A DNA stretch of 64,000 bases from Chamaea fasciata. Its lineage: Eukaryota; Chordata; Aves; Passeriformes; Sylviidae. The stretch is taken from NCBI GenBank assembly GCA_029207755.1, contig JARCOQ010000002.1, forward strand, positions 112,083,745 through 112,147,744, in the 5' to 3' direction. Each line of letters begins with the position of its first letter. Within the stretch, counting starts at the first letter, position 1. Of the stretch, positions 15,202-29,423 are shown piece by piece. Made by a program: the position numbers and the translations under genes. Below the pieces are notes generated by a model, which saw nothing but the letters and a program-made list of their open reading frames with translations, was not told the DNA's origin and did no database searches.

Positions 15202-15229
<28 letters not shown>
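15202..15229. repeat. 28-base A run
   Basis: This is a homopolymer of A on the plus strand, 280 bases from the T run at 14,902. The two runs face each other, but the DNA between them does not resemble a known retroposon. Confidence 0.9.
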
Positions 15230-15233
<4 letters not shown>

Positions 15234-18200
15234 TCTAGTGGGAGATATTCTGAAATACCCCAGCAGCTGCTCTGAGCTGAACTGCCCCATCTGCCTTCCC
15301 TGCCAAGTGTGGATCCAGCTGGGTCACTCTGCAGACAGAAAGCCTTCCCACCTCAGAGAACACTGCTCTGGCTCTCCTGTGTTGATGTTTTGAGTCCCCT
15401 TCTTCCTCCTCCCAGCCTGCTCACTCACGTGTACCCAGAGCAAGGGGAAAAGCAAAAGTTAAACTTTGGCTCCTTCCTCCTCTCCATCTGTGTAAGGGTT
15501 AGAGGGGAGCCCTGGGGCTTTCTAGAGTTACAGCAGAAGCAGCTGAGGTTATTTAGCATCTCTTTCCTCCACACGGGGCCTCATGGCAATATCTGGTCCA
15601 AAGATCTTGGTGCACAAAGGAAAGCCTTCTGTGATCTTCATCACAAACTCGAGGTTGAACTGGAATGTGATGAAATGTCTCCTGTAAACTGCAGAGGAAA
15701 AAAAACCCTTTTCTCAGACTGTTAGAAACAGAGTGTTGTCTAAAACAGACTTCTGCATTTGTTCACATGCTCACCAGACAACGCTTCATCCCCAGCCCTT
15801 AGAGACATGAGAGAGACATTTCTTGGATTTTGAAGTGTTTTCAGCCATAGTCACTGCAATTTAAAAGCTGCCTGAGACACTGATGTCAAGAAAAAAAATC
15901 ACAGCCCATTAGTCAGCTTTGGAAATTCAAAATGTTACATTTGGCTCCACACAAATTCCATTTTTTTCACATCAATCTAACTCAGCTGCACGAGTGGTGA
16001 CAGGAAATTTCTCTGAAGAACAGGCGACCTCGGCCACCCTCTGAGCAACTCCTGGACATCCCTGCCCTACCTCTCCCCACCCTGCCCTGCAAACTGCAAA
16101 TGCACTTCCATCCCCTTACATTCCCACTGCTCCTGTCCCATTCGCTCCCACAAGAAGGTGAGGAACGCTTAGGAACACACTCAGGGGCAGATATCAGAGG
16201 TGTTTTAAGAAGTAAAATTTAAGCCCATGCACCGAGTCTTTAGCCCTCCTGCACACACCCAGGAGCAGAGACATGGATGGAAACTTCCTGATGGGCCTCC
16301 CAACCTGGAAAAGCTCTGTCAGAGGGAGCAGGAGTCGTGTTTGGGAGAGCTGCTGAGGCTGAAGCAGCTCTGACAGCAGCAGGACATCCCTGCTCCCTGC
16401 CATATGGACAGCTGCAGCACGTGTCCTGGGAGGCTTCTATTTTCAGAAATAGCCACACTGGTTCTGATCACTTCTCCTCCAAACACTCAAGACTTTAATG
16501 GAACAGAAACACAGGGTAATGTGTCTATTTCAGCATTAATCTAGTAAAAGATACAACCTATGTATCCTGAATGTAAAAACAGAGGAAAAACATGAAGCGT
16601 GTGCAGAAATAAAGCCTGGACTACCTCCACTTCTCACATTTTACTTAGAACAACTGCACTTTTATCTCTCTCTTTTAGTATATTTACACCAATGAAGTTG
16701 CTCAAATTAAAATACTTTTCGTTGTCAGCAAAATTAATATAAAAACCTTTAAACACCTCAGAAGTAATTATCATCTTCTGTAGCATATCAGTGCTGAATA
16801 TATTGCAAACAAAAGCCACTGCACAGGGCACTGCTGGTTCTGAAACGGAAATGAGGTAGAACGAGCATCTTTCAGGACTGATTTCTGCTTTTCTTTTGCA
16901 TTTGGAGAAGCTGGCAGCCTCACAGGGCCATACATTCATTGCACTACCATAAACTCCTGAATTTCCATCTGTTTTTAAAAGCTCCAGCTGACCTACATTT
17001 TGTGTTATGGATTAGTTGAAGCTTACAGAGTAGCACGAGCAAAGCAGGAGTCTTGCTGCTATCCACATATCCTAAGCAATTAAATGTTTCATCAATAGTA
17101 TGTCCCATGGGAAAATCAAGAGTTTTTAAGAGAAAAACTCTTCACACACAAACCAGAAAAAAAAAGTTGATATATGCACTTTAATTGTAGTATAAATATC
17201 ATCCATTTGATTAATTTTGATTTCACAGACTAAAAAAAAATCAAATGCATACATTTAAATTATTTGAAGTTTAAAAATAAAAAAGGATTAACTTTGATTC
17301 ACATTTTCAGGACATACTAAAATAAGGCATCAGAATTATTCACCATTCTGGGAAAACTGTATTTTTGGAATTATCTCCAGAATTATTATTGAAGCAAGGT
17401 GGGAAGCAGTAACTCATATCACAAAAGCATGACTTCCACTGCAGGATTTCTACCTTATTCTGAGGCAGAGAGAAAATTCAACTTTGAGTTTTGGAGGTGG
17501 ATATATTTTTTTTCTTGGTTATGCTCTTGGCAAACCAGCAACAAGTCACTCCAGAGGCCAGTGGAACTCACTGAGGTGAGGATGATCCAAGCCTAAGTCC
17601 TTCAGTCAGATCAAGAACTTCACCTTGGGTCTTGTAGAGTTTTGAAAGCCCTGGTCATCCATTTAGCTGGGTTCTCCCCCTTCCTAACTATAAACTCCTC
17701 GATCTAACAAATCTCCTGCATGAAAATGTAGCCAGAAGAAAATACTGTGAACAAACAACAAGTTTCTACTCTGATGCACTGTCATTTTCCAACAAAGAGA
17801 GGATATTGAGAATTTCCAGAGGGGTTTTCATTACGGGCTCATCAGGAGGCCCTCTGTGTTAACAGCCTTTTTCCCCTTGTATTTTTTACTCTGCACTGGT
17901 TCATTTCCCAGTAACAACTGTAACTTCTTTTGACATTTTCTGTCCTTCTTTACAATTAGGTTATTCAGCTCTTCAGTGAAGAGGCAAAGGGTAAGCTATG
18001 GGCTGATTTAAGCTGGCTGACTCAACTGGTCTAATTAGACAGGAGAAATTTGGTAGTAAAAGCAGCTGCTTTCTCCACAAACTGGAAGTCCATTAAAAGA
18101 AATGAGCAGTTTTAATGGCCTGAAGACTCATGTAGATCATTAGTAAGAGAGACACACATAAAAAATGCTGGTCTTCTCATATCCTTCTAATTAGATGTCT

Positions 18201-18884
18201 CTGTAAACCATATTCCAAATCTTTTCTCCCAAAGTCAAAGCAACATGTTTCCATTTTTTCCTGACCACCAACTAAACTGACAAGGACATTTCAAAAAAGT
18301 GTTGGTTGAATGTATTACCAGAAAATTCAACTTGACTTGTCACTTGAAGGTTTCTTTGTTCTCTTATTATATGACTTTGTATCACTGGTCTACCTGCACT
18401 TTACTTCTTCTGTAAGTCATTTATCTTTGCTACCTATTAACACATCAGTACACACAGGAAATAAAGAGGAGATGAAGAGTCCAGGGTGTTCACACAGCTT
18501 CCCCCACAAATACTGTCATTTTAGATGAAATAATGAAGAGACACAGTTAGAAGAATATCAGTGTCACCTCAAAACATGCTTTGATCCTAAAAATCACAGG
18601 CGCTATCCACATTCAGCTCCTGCCAAACAACACAGCACCACTGAAATCAATACAGTGGCACGGGCTTGTGCTGGTTCAGAAGCTGCCACAGGCCCAGGGA
18701 TCAAAAGCAGGGATTCATGACAACCTAGACACAAGGGCAATGCAATTGGCAATGCCAATCTTGCACCACTCAAAGGAGTGGGAGATGGAAACCTTCCACG
18801 TAGTAACACCGATGTGCAGGGAACTCAGAATGTCAGCGTGGGGTTTATTTTAACCAGCTGCCAACATCTACGATGTAAACATGA

Positions 18885-19115
18885 GATGTGAGCTGTTCTG
18901 CTGGGTCTGGCTGGGCCAGAGTGAATTTCCTGCTGATAGAGCAGCCCCCAAGGAGCAGTTCTGGAGCAGTATTGATAACACGCTGTGGTTTTGGCTATTG
19001 CTGGGCAGGCAGAGCTTGCACAAAGTCAAGGCTTTCTTTTTTTAGAGTAGCCTGGGGTGTCCCAGAAGCTGGGAGGGGACACAGGCATTGGCTTCACTAA
19101 TTAAGCTGCCCTAAT
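18885..19115 (+). mobile_element. Avian LTR-like fragment
   Basis: The phrases gtctggctgggccagagtgaatt, agcagccccnaaggagcag, ttgataacacgctg, ttgctgggcagnnagcttgcacaaagtcaaggc and aagctgggaggggacacag follow the order I recall for a widespread bird ERV LTR family. It lacks coding sequence and clear ends, so it is an old fragment. The family name is not certain. Confidence 0.55.
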
Positions 19116-19389
19116 CCAATCTTCATCCATTAGTTTTCAGCTTTTGTTCTGGGGGTGCGGAGGAGACACTGAGGGACTGGCTGTGCGGAGGCTCAGCCAC
19201 CCCACCACAGCCATTTCCCCTAGGAAATGTGGAGATTCACTTGTCTGGCATCTTCTGGATGAAATTCATGATAACTTACAGGCTGCTGACCATCAATGAA
19301 ATCTTCTGTCAATAAACAGAGCCTGGGTTGCTGTCTAATTTGTACACCTGCTCTTACACAGTAGAAACCTACATGGATTCAAAGGAGTA

Positions 19390-19807
19390 GCACCTCTGCT
19401 ATGAGGAAAAGTCTGGAGAACTGGGCTTATTCAGCCTGGAAAGAAGAAGCTTTTAGCCACCTAATTGTGGCCTTCCAGTGCCTGAAGGGAGCTGACAAGA
19501 AAGATGGAGAGGGTGAATTTAAAAGGGATGGAATGACTTCACAAAATGGGGAAATTGGCTTCAAATTAAAAGAGAGTTGATTTAGATTAGCTATTAGGAA
19601 GAAATTCTCCCTTGTGAGGGTGGTGAGGCCCTGGAACGGGTTTACCAGAGAAGCTGTGGCTGCCCCATCCCTGGAGGTGTTCAAGGCCAGGTTGAAAGGG
19701 GCTTGGAGCAGCCTGGGGCAGTGGAAGGTGTCCCTGCCCATGGCAGGGGATTGGAACAAGATGATCTCTCAGTTCCCTTCCAAGCCAAACCATTCCATGA
19801 TTCTAGA
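19390..19807 (+). mobile_element. CR1 LINE 3' end, about 420 bp
   Basis: This is a well-preserved CR1 3' terminus in plus orientation. It carries in order gaactgggcttattcagcctgg, the cctaattgtggccttccagt phrase, aggaagaaattctcc, gggtggtgaggccctggaac, ccctggaggtgttcaaggcc and gtgtccctgcccatggcagg, and ends at accattccatgattctag, a decayed CR1 octamer tail. It is 5'-truncated with no open reading frame. It lies antisense to ABCG1 inside intron 2. Confidence 0.93.
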
Positions 19808-22800
19808 AATGTGTCCAGCCCTGTTTCTCGTTGCTGTGAGACACCTGAGGACAAATTTGCTCTACTTCCTATTAGGTACAACAGCTCATGCAATTGATGT
19901 TTTTAAAAATACCTTAAAAATAAATAATATCTTAAAACAATTTAAAATCTCATTGCCACATGAATTACGCACAGTGATAAGGCAATTGTGGTCTGCCAGC
20001 CTACAGACAATTCTCAGGGCAGCAGGTTCAGTGCCATATGGGCAATGCACAAGTTCAGAGTTTCGAAGCAATTTTACTCTAAGTGTATGTGACAGAACAA
20101 GGCATAGTAATAACAGCTGTAGCCTGTGTGCAAATGGAAAAATAAGCACCTCTAATATTGTTGGTTTTCATTTCAGTGCTGGCTAATTGCTTTTGATCTT
20201 TATGTGCAAGTGATGAATGCACCACCTGTGTCCTTTTCTGTGCCAACAGGTGAGATTACCTTATTCTGACAGGGGCTGCAGCAATCTGGGTAATGGCACA
20301 AGCACAGAACATTGCTCTGTTACCAGATCACAACATTTTCAAAATATTGCCATGTTTCTAAATTCCTGTGTGTGTGTGTTAAATCTGAGTCACTGCTCCA
20401 CTTCCAATGAAGACCTGAGTGGAACCCAACTCGCTGCTTTTAAGCTCTGCTATCTTCCCTCAACGGATGAGCTTCTACTTCTCTACTTGCAATATTTGTA
20501 ATAATTCTTGTGTATTTGCAGCTGATATTACTGTTAGCACAGTAGCCTCCACATGCCCTGGTCCCACGTTCTTAGTCTACTGACATCAAATATTGAGCTC
20601 AAGATCTTAGGGCAGGGACAAGATCTTACCCACTCAATTCCTGTCTCCCACACTCTCCATTTGTTTGCTGATGATAAATTGTCCTCATGCAACTGAAAGG
20701 TTTGCTACAGTTCCCACAGCACTGCTCTTAAGACCCTCATATGTCAGCAAAGCAAAGGTCACACACAGTGGTTTATTCAAGACATAATAAAAATTAAAAT
20801 TTGGCTTTGCCCACAGAAATCCCACCATCTGTTATGTTAGAATAATGCCTGGGGAAACTGCACAAGGCATGCTCCTGTGGAAGGGTGGTTTGCTGAACTT
20901 AAATCAGAAAGTACCTTCAGAACTGATGCACGAGGGCAGAGAACAGGGCATGAGTCCCAAAGTACATAAACCCCAAGAATGGGACCTGATCTGGTGGAAA
21001 CAGCACGGATGGCTCAAAGCCAGGCCTTGCCCTCAAGAATTTCAGCAGAGCTGTTCTGTTTCTGTCCCAGCAGACCAGGGACAGCAGAGGCTGGGGTCAC
21101 CCCCAGAGATGGCCCTTGAGTCTGTGGAGCAGGGGGGCAGAAGGTTCTGGAGGCAATGCACATGAGGAGAACATGCTTCTGCCTCTGGGGAGGTTTGCAG
21201 CTGTCACTTTTTCCATCTTGCAAAGCCACAAAGAAAATGGTGTAGGTGGACGGCTCAGGATTGCTCTTCTCAAAGGCTTCCTCCTGAAATGGTTGCCCAC
21301 GCTCTAATACTGACTAAGCTGCTGGGCTTTGCTTCTGATCTCATTAGATAATGATACTGCAATACAAAAGGAGAGGTTAATCTTGACTACATCCCCAATC
21401 TCCTTTCCTTGTGTACAGCTGTAAACACCCTGGAAGCATTTGGAGCCACCTCTTTCTGTGTGGTTTTAGTGTCAGCACTCGCACAGAATGGCTGCTACTG
21501 TGGATGGGGGAGCTGGAGGAGGGAGAGGTGGGACCATCTTCTAAAAGACACAGGGCAATTCACACAAATCCCGAGGAGTGAGAGTGCCAGTGTGGCCAGC
21601 AGAAATGCCAATACAGCTCTTGTCATCCCCATCCCACTCTCCTCACCCCAGGGATGAAGTGACCACAGACTGCTCACAGCTCTGAGATGTGTGAGGGGTG
21701 CATAGTGTGGATCCCCTCCAGGCTGGCCACAAGCAGGCAATATCCTCCCCAGCCCATCCCCTTTCCCACATCAGAGGTGCTCAGGGGAGACAAATGCAGC
21801 CAGCAAGGGAACGTGGACGCTCACCATGTGCACAGAGCTCTTCCTGGGAAGTGCCCTCCAGCTGTGGATCTGCAGTGCTGTTATTTGCCTTCCTGGTGCA
21901 GTTAAGAAATGTTTCTAGTCCCCAGAAAAATCATTCCGAAGAACATCTCTACCATGTCCCTGCTCTCTGCACCACTCTCTTGACAGCTCTTCCAAATTGA
22001 AGCACGTTATTCTACTTAAAACCACAATATTTTCCTCCTGCACTCCAAGATACACAACTCCCCCCAGCTTTCACCAGCAAACCACTGTTCAAACAAACAG
22101 AAGTAGCAGCCATTTACCTGGCACATAAACATACCCTCCTTTACACGCAGCAGGAAAGCAAGCTCCAAAAACGCTCAGCTAATGAGGAAATTCAGACAAT
22201 GATGTCGGCAGCTCTAAAGAGGCATAATTGCCCAAACAGGTCTGAATTGGACCCACCACTGTTACACATGAGAGTTCCAACCAATTCTTACAACTTCTAA
22301 GGGAAACAAGAACAAAGCACAAACAATCTGATTACGAGAGAAATGACTGGGAGCAGAAAATTACTCAGCTTATGTAATGTAATAAGCCCCTATTGAAAAG
22401 CATCGGCAAAATGCTGCCATTTCTTCATGCCATTCTTTTCACCACTGACACTCAGATAAAACAGCTTCCATTTTACATTCATTTTTCCTGCTATTTTAGC
22501 CTGTTATGCTGTTAATCCAGTAGCAACAGACCTGAACCACTTCTAAGCAACTGATACTCTCTTGCTTTTCATTAAAAAAAAAAAAAATCAGGTTGCTACT
22601 GCTTTCCCATAATTGCATCATCTTGTCACTACAAAGGAGGAGGAGGAATATACACCTCGATTAAAATGTTATCTTCAAAGTATTTGTTGCAGTGATATGC
22701 AGCCAGCTTTTGTACATAAATAAATACACCTGAGTGTATGTGCATAGATATATCTAAATACGAATACAGAGATAACCTATAAATATCTATATATAACCTA

Positions 22801-25800
22801 GATATAGATATATAAATATATGGCCTGTGTCTATATATATACTCACTCATGTATATATATATATATACAGGTATCCATATAGATAAATTAAATGTACATA
22901 TATTGAACATATTTATATCGAGAAAGGCAATGCGCACACAATATACTTGTAATATATTACTTTCAGTACTCTGAAAGGGGGTCCTCTGATGCTTTCAGAC
23001 TCTATGGGATGGTGTCTGCTGACACATTCCACCACCATATAAACATGCCCTGCAGGCTGGTGACATTCAACACTGACATTTAAAATTCATTTCATTGGCT
23101 TCTGTATTTTTTAGAATGTACTTTTAGCAGTGAAACATACAAATAAGTGAAAAAGTCCCTTCTGGGTATTAGGCCATACCCTTCCTTCATCAAACTTTAT
23201 TAACTTCTGTTAACTTGGTCCAAAATGTCCTATCATAAGACAACAGCCCTGGCGGAATGCTGATACCTGTTCCTTGGCTAAATCATTGCAGTGATTCCAA
23301 CATTCACTTGGGCCTGTACTTTTTGAGCAGCACAGTATGAACATCCAAGAAGAATTGTAGGTTGGCTTTGAAGTTATTTTTATTTGCTGTAAAACGTGTG
23401 CCACCTTTTGTCCCAATTCACTTTGCTGGAGGAACTTATTTTTACTGCCTGTCAATAAGAGTCAAAAGATGAGTGCTAAATTGTCACAGCCACACCCTAT
23501 ATGGGAAGGCCTGCTTTATTTTTAGTTGTTTAGTTGATTTTATAATGGGAATAGAATATATGGGATTCAGGAGACTGATGCACATACTTCTGCTTGGAGA
23601 CTAAAGAGTAAATCTGTTAAGTATTATCATGTATTCTGAGAAGTCTCATCTTTCTTTTGGTGTCCCCAGGTGTCAGACTGCTGCGCAAGACACAATCATT
23701 CCCCATGAACACCAAGCCTTACAGTGACCCCAGGGTTCACGGACTGGTGAATACTTCAGGTTACATATTTCTCCTTCACATTTACAACATTGTTCTCCGA
23801 GGCAAGAAATCAAATAGACAACCTCCTTCAGGGATGTCTGTCAAGCTGCTCTGACTGTTTGTGATTTGGCAGCTCACACATATTGTCATAACTCAGCCTG
23901 TAAGACAGCAGAACCTGATTTATTATAACCACAAGTGCAGCAGTTCCATTCCCTATTTGCAGGCACTCATAATTTTCCTGAAACTTTTACATGAGAGGGT
24001 AAAAAGGTGCCTAATGTGAGTTCCACTTCAGTGATGATTTACACCACAGGAAAACTTTCCACGGGCTTAAACAAACCACTGGCCAGCCAAATTATTTCAT
24101 TAATTTTTAAATTCAAAGCTTAGAAAAAATCAAATCAGCTGAGAAGGTCTAAAAATGGTCTTTGCTCAGTTAGGTTTTAAAAGGCCAGTCAGAGCACAGA
24201 GACTGAGTTCAGCCCCCTGAATTAGCCATTCTGAAGATGTTAAAATGGACAGGACTACTGTTCCTGGAGGAAAACCCACCAAGATGGTTCCCTCTGAAGG
24301 ACTGACTGGATGGATAGTGTTCCCAAAACCCACTGGTGGAGAGACCTTTTGTGTGTGTTTGTCTGTGCAACCCACAACCAGCCAGGGAGGAGGAATGGCA
24401 GTGAGACACTGGGGCTGCTCAGGTTTGCCCAAGTGTCATCTGTGTTTAGGAGGGTGCTGGAAAAGCCCCCTGGGTGCTGGAAAATCCCTCTGTCCTCCTG
24501 CTTCTCCATGCAGCTGGCTGGGTGTCCTGCCTCACCACCAGCTGGGCTTGGAATTACAGAACCAAGGCTGCCACACATCAGAGCAGGAGGAATCCCCTCG
24601 TGTCTCAAAGCCCCACCAGCTCCAGCTGCTGCCGACAGTCTCATTTTTACTGCCATTATCATTGGCCACTCCTTTTGAAGAACTCAGCAGTTCTGGTTAC
24701 AAACAGACAGACTCAACTCACTTTCCAAAAGGTCTCCTCCCATGGATCATCTTTGTGTTTACACACTCAATTTGTTCCTCTGGGGCAAATTCTTCTTCAA
24801 GTAATTCTGCAAAACTCAGGGTCAAAAAAAAAAACCCCAAAAAACCCCAGGGGAGTAACTTTTAACTGCCAGCTGTGCTCAGATGTGCCCCTCTGCACTG
24901 TCCTTGCCTTTCTGACTCACATCTCTCTGGTGGCAGCATAAGACCTTCACCTCTCCAAGTGGAGAAGGAAATGGAACTCCAGCCCAGATAGCCACCCACA
25001 GGCTGCAGCTTTATGAGCCTCAAATAGCATTTCAGACAGTCAGGCCTTGATATTCATATGCAATAAGCTGGCTGCAGTTTGTGGCTTTTTGACCCAGAAA
25101 AAGAAAATGCTCTTTCTCTGAATAGCAAATATTTAGCTTCAATCCCCTTTCTTTTAATTGGGTACTCATTTATCCATTCTAGCCCTGCCATGCTGGTGTT
25201 ATTAGAGTGCTTAATTTCCAAAGCACTTGAGGTAATAACTGCATCATGATTTAAAAAAAAAAATTATACCGGCCAAGCTCTGTTGGTGCAGCCCCATCCA
25301 CTTGGCCGCTTCAAAAGCACAAAACTGATGCAACAGGGCAGAATTTAACTCCACTGCTTAACAAGAGTATTAAAAGCTTCAGCTTGTGGTGGTTTTCTTT
25401 TCTTTAAATTTCATATTAACCAGGTGCATCACTTCATTTGAAACTTCTTTCTTCTGCCTGGCATAAAAGCCTACCCTCTAAAGCTCAGCAAGAGACAGAG
25501 CACAGGTCCATTCTCATTTACCCACCAGGGCCCTGACCACTGCACATTTTATCTTCTCCTCTCCTTTGTGGCAGATGCACCGCAATTATAAACAACATTT
25601 GTCATTACTCTAAACATGTGAAGCCGGAAGAAATATGATTCTTACACAAAAGATGCAGGCTGTACGTACTAGATGAGAGGCAGATGGTAAATTGGCTTGT
25701 AAAGCCAAGGTCTCTGCCATTTATTTTTATTTGGAACACATACCATACCAAAAAAAACCCCGAAGAAACAAGCGGTTATCTCTTCTGCTATTATATAATT

Positions 25801-28800
25801 CCATGTAGTTCTGCCTGGTAAGAATCTGGATGGCTTTATCCCCTGTACTTTCTTAAGAAAATTAAGTCTGCAGAATACATCTGTTTCCCCACACAAATCA
25901 GCAAACTCTAAATGAGCTGTAAATGGGAACAGAAGCCCAGCAGGGACAGGAAGGTCCGATAAGGACCCGCAGTTTGACTCGAGCCACATTGCAGCACAGG
26001 TCTCCAGCCACACCATTTCCTAGACAGAATCATTTTGTCTGCGTTCCAGCGACACTCACACAGGACTAGTCCTGCTGTATTTTATGCCATCACTCACATT
26101 CAGAGAAAATATTCTCTCCGAAATCTCCTTTTCAAAGCGACAAAATGTCCAAAGGCCAAATTAAAACTCAAACGTCTGCACTAAAGCACAGAATTCACAA
26201 GGGAGCCACTTCCAAAATAATCATTAATGGGATATTTCATCAGGCCTCCCTACAGTTACTTGTAGGAAGTTACTGATGCTCAGAGAGTTACTGAAAACAA
26301 TCAAAACTGTTTGGCTTTCTCTGTGCTGTCACCCTTCTCCATCATACTTGGGGATGAGCAACTTAAAAGAATTGGTTGAAAAGGGCAGTAATACTTCCAT
26401 ACATGGTGTATTATGTATCTTTCTCATGAAGTTGGTGAAAAAGTGACTACATTTGGACAATTTGGGGACCCTCAGTTTTTCCATTTCCTAATAGACTTTG
26501 ATATCAAGAAGATGTCTGTTAAAGTTTGGTCCTGGGCTTTGCAAGGAACACTGTGCCAGTCCTAGGGACTAGAGCTCTGGTTGTACATTATTTTCACAGT
26601 AGAAAATTAATTTTCCACATCGTACAGTCTAAGTAAGGGCTGGTGAGTTTGTTGTCCTCTGTGCCAGTGACATTAACCAAAAATAGCTGGGTTCAAAACT
26701 GGCACAGTGGGCAGACAATCTGAACCACCAACACCTCAGCTTCTTACTGTCCCAAGGCTTTTGGTAAGAGATAAAATGCCTTCTGATACAAGATTTGGCA
26801 ATATTAATTGCATTAATATTTCCTTTGGGAGGAATACCTAAAAAAGAGGGTCATTTTATCTGACATGGATGTCGTGTTTCAACAAGGTATTTTATTAAAG
26901 CTCTTAAATGAATTAATCCCACAGGAAGGTAGCTGGCCAGTTCTCTCAGATGCCTTCAGCAAAGGAAGGGACTCTGGGCACGATGACCCAAACTCCCAAT
27001 TTATTTTTGACAAGAATTCAGTCTTACCTAAGACACATGTCCTTCTGCACCTCACCAGATGCAAGTCACAGAGGTTCTGGGGTTAAAGCATCTCCAGTTG
27101 ATTTAGGTTTTGCCTCAAGGACTTTAATTTTGAGAATGAACACCCACCTTTCAGTTTGCAACGCTTTAATTACAAATCCAAATCAGTTCATTCCCACGTG
27201 CTAAGCTACCATGTAAATTTTGCTGGGGTTCTCCTGGCATGTTGTTTCTTGTAAGTCTTGACTTGTTATTTTAATAATAAGACCAAACACTGTTTTCTGA
27301 TAGAAGGCAAAGTTATCCATCCAAAGTTTAAAGTGCAGATGTGAATTATAAAGCAGTTGAGTGAGGGCCTGCCACATTCTGAGTAGTATCATGTTCTGAC
27401 TGTGACCACAGTTTACCTACAAGAACAATGCTACAGCAAAGTGTGAAGCAAATAATTTTTTAGAGGATACAGGGCTGAACTGTGAGATATTAAATCCCCA
27501 TAAAACAAAAGTCTGCCCTAGAGAACTGGTAAGCTCAGACCACAAGGACTTCCAGAAGGCACTTTGCAAAATGGCATGAAATTGCACAACAAAAAATGAA
27601 CCTAAACAGCATTTTTACCCGGGTTAGCTTCTACTTTTGCCTGCTCTTGTGATCTCTCTTTCCTTTCAGTGAGGTTGTGGAAAACCCTGATCAACCATGT
27701 GATGTCTGAAGCCCCCAGCTGCAAAATGCCTCTTGCTTCATCTTCCCTCAGCCTTCAGATGGATCTCCAGACTACGGAAACCAAAGTCTGCTTTGAAATG
27801 TGACAAAAGTACACCCAGATGTTGGTGTGTGCTGTCTCTGCCTCCTCAACACCTCGAGCAGAGCATGACCACCTATGGGCAGAGGATAAGTCACTTCATC
27901 AAATGCCACTCAGCACAGAGAAAGCTGTAGTGGAAGGGTGTCAGGGTGAGTTACAGCCAGCCCCCAACACGTTTTCTGAGAGATGGAAACAGCAAAGACC
28001 AGAGTTCAGACTCTCAACAGCTCTCTGTGACCACTTCCTGGCATATGAGTTCCAGAATGCTTTAATTGGTGTCTCTCTAAAACCTCCTTCCTCAGCCACA
28101 AGTTTTCACAGCAGCAGTTAATAAAACTTATTGTATCAAAACATCAGCAAGAATGAAAACTAGTGAGGTCATTGTAATGTTTAGGTTTAACAAACAATAC
28201 AGCAAAGAGAAAGAAGATGTTCTGCTTCAAGACTCTGTGACCAAAACTCACTGAGACAAACTCAAGGCACATTTCTAAAAAAGCTGCAGGTCCAAAAAAA
28301 CTCAAAAAAAACCAGAAAAACAAAACCTGAAAGCCCAACAAAAAAACCAAACCCACAACAACAATGGATTCTGCTAGAAGGAAAACAAGGAATGCTGAAG
28401 TAAGGTCATACTCAGCTGGGAAACAGTAGAAGGATCAGACGAAGGGGCTGACCAAGACTTGTTCCCAATAACCTCTGTTTTACAGAGCACATGCAAGAGG
28501 ACACTGGGAAGAGTTCACTTAATAAAACACTGAACTATTTCAGTATCAGCCACTACTCTGTATATTTTTTACCATCTTGACACAGCTTAAAGTGTTAAAA
28601 GAAAAACTGCACGGATTTTATCAAGGTTAAAACACGTGCTTAGAAACCCTCTGCTAAAAAAATCATGCTTCATTTTAATTAATTTTGCTAACACTTTAAC
28701 CCACTAGGAAAGGAAACTACACACTATTTGCCTAAAAAGAGCCTTTTACCAGCACTGCTGTTGGTTTCAACTGGCCTAACTTGTTTATTCTTCCTAACAT

Positions 28801-28865
28801 ATGGATGTTAATTTGCACACACCCTCCTCCCCGAGATGAAAACACGCTCCCAGACAAAGCAGGCA
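19808..28865 (-). other. ABCG1: ABCG1 intron 2, middle part
   Basis: About 9 kb of intron with no exon or large repeat that I can identify. It contains an AT-rich TATA-type low-complexity patch near 22,735-22,930. The 206-codon open frame at 24,245-24,865 has no family resemblance and overlaps other frames, so I treat it as noncoding. Confidence 0.6.
22735..22930. repeat. AT-rich TATA-type low-complexity DNA
   Basis: Irregular tandem atatat and agatatagata units cover about 200 bases, including the run tatatatatatatata near 22,852-22,866. It is simple-sequence DNA likely to vary in length. Confidence 0.8.
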
Positions 28866-29330
28866 AAAAAAAAAAAAACATGGTCGACGACAATACAACC
28901 CATCTGTCAGAGAGAGGTGAGAAAAAAAGAAAAAGAAGAAGAAAGGAAAAAAAAAAACGAAGAGAAAAAAGTTTTAAAAAAAGATTTAAAAAGAGAGGAA
29001 AAAAGAAAAACTATAAAAAAGAAAGGAAGAAGAAAAAAGAAAGAAAAAAGAAAGGAAAAAGAGGAAAAAAGAAAGAAAGAAAAAAGAAAGGAAAAAGAAA
29101 AAAGAGAAAAAAGAAAGGAAAAAGAAAAAGAAAAAAAAAGAAAGGAAAAAGAAAAAAGATTTAAAAAGAAAAAAAAAAGAAAAAAGAAAGAAGAAAAAGA
29201 AAGGAAAAAGAAAAAAGAGAAAAAAAAATAAAAAAGAAGAAGAAAAAAGAAAAAAAGAAGGGGGGGAAAAATAAAGAAAGAAAAAAAAAAAGGAAAAAAA
29301 AGAGAAAAACCTCTCTCGGAAAGTGGGTTT
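28866..29330. repeat. Long polypurine (GAAA-type) tract
   Basis: About 450 bases of the plus strand are almost pure A and G (units gaaa, ggaaa and aagaaga), with only scattered T or C. Lysine-rich and phenylalanine-rich open frames here are artefacts of composition. Such tracts can form triplex (H-DNA) structures. It directly abuts the CpG-rich block that starts near 29,390. Confidence 0.9.
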
Positions 29331-29423
29331 TTTTGCTCGTTCCCGTTCTGCATCTTTCCCTCCCTCCTTCCCATCTTAGCAACAGCGCCTGGAGCAGCCA
29401 ACCAGGCGGGAGCGCATCCCGCC

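Larger units (their letters stand above)
8801..18884 (-). other. ABCG1: ABCG1 intron 2, repeat-poor stretch
   Basis: About 10 kb of intronic DNA with no recognisable exon or large transposon. It contains a perfect 15-bp hairpin (10,396-10,429), a TTATTC/TTA microsatellite near 14,340-14,420, a 24-base T run (14,902-14,925) and a 28-base A run (15,202-15,229). Open frames of 60-138 codons here show no protein family resemblance. Confidence 0.65.

Noticed and set aside
14902..15229. Processed retrocopy bounded by the facing T and A runs
   Set aside because: The intervening sequence does not resemble a known transcript, and no target-site duplication is visible.
24245..24865. 206-codon open frame on the plus strand in intron 2
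   Set aside because: No recognisable domain, no splice or promoter context, and equally long overlapping frames in other registers; GC-rich composition explains it.
28781..29231. Long lysine-rich open frames of 127 and 131 codons, and phenylalanine-rich frames on the other strand
   Set aside because: They lie over the polypurine tract; the frames are open only because A/G runs contain few stop codons.
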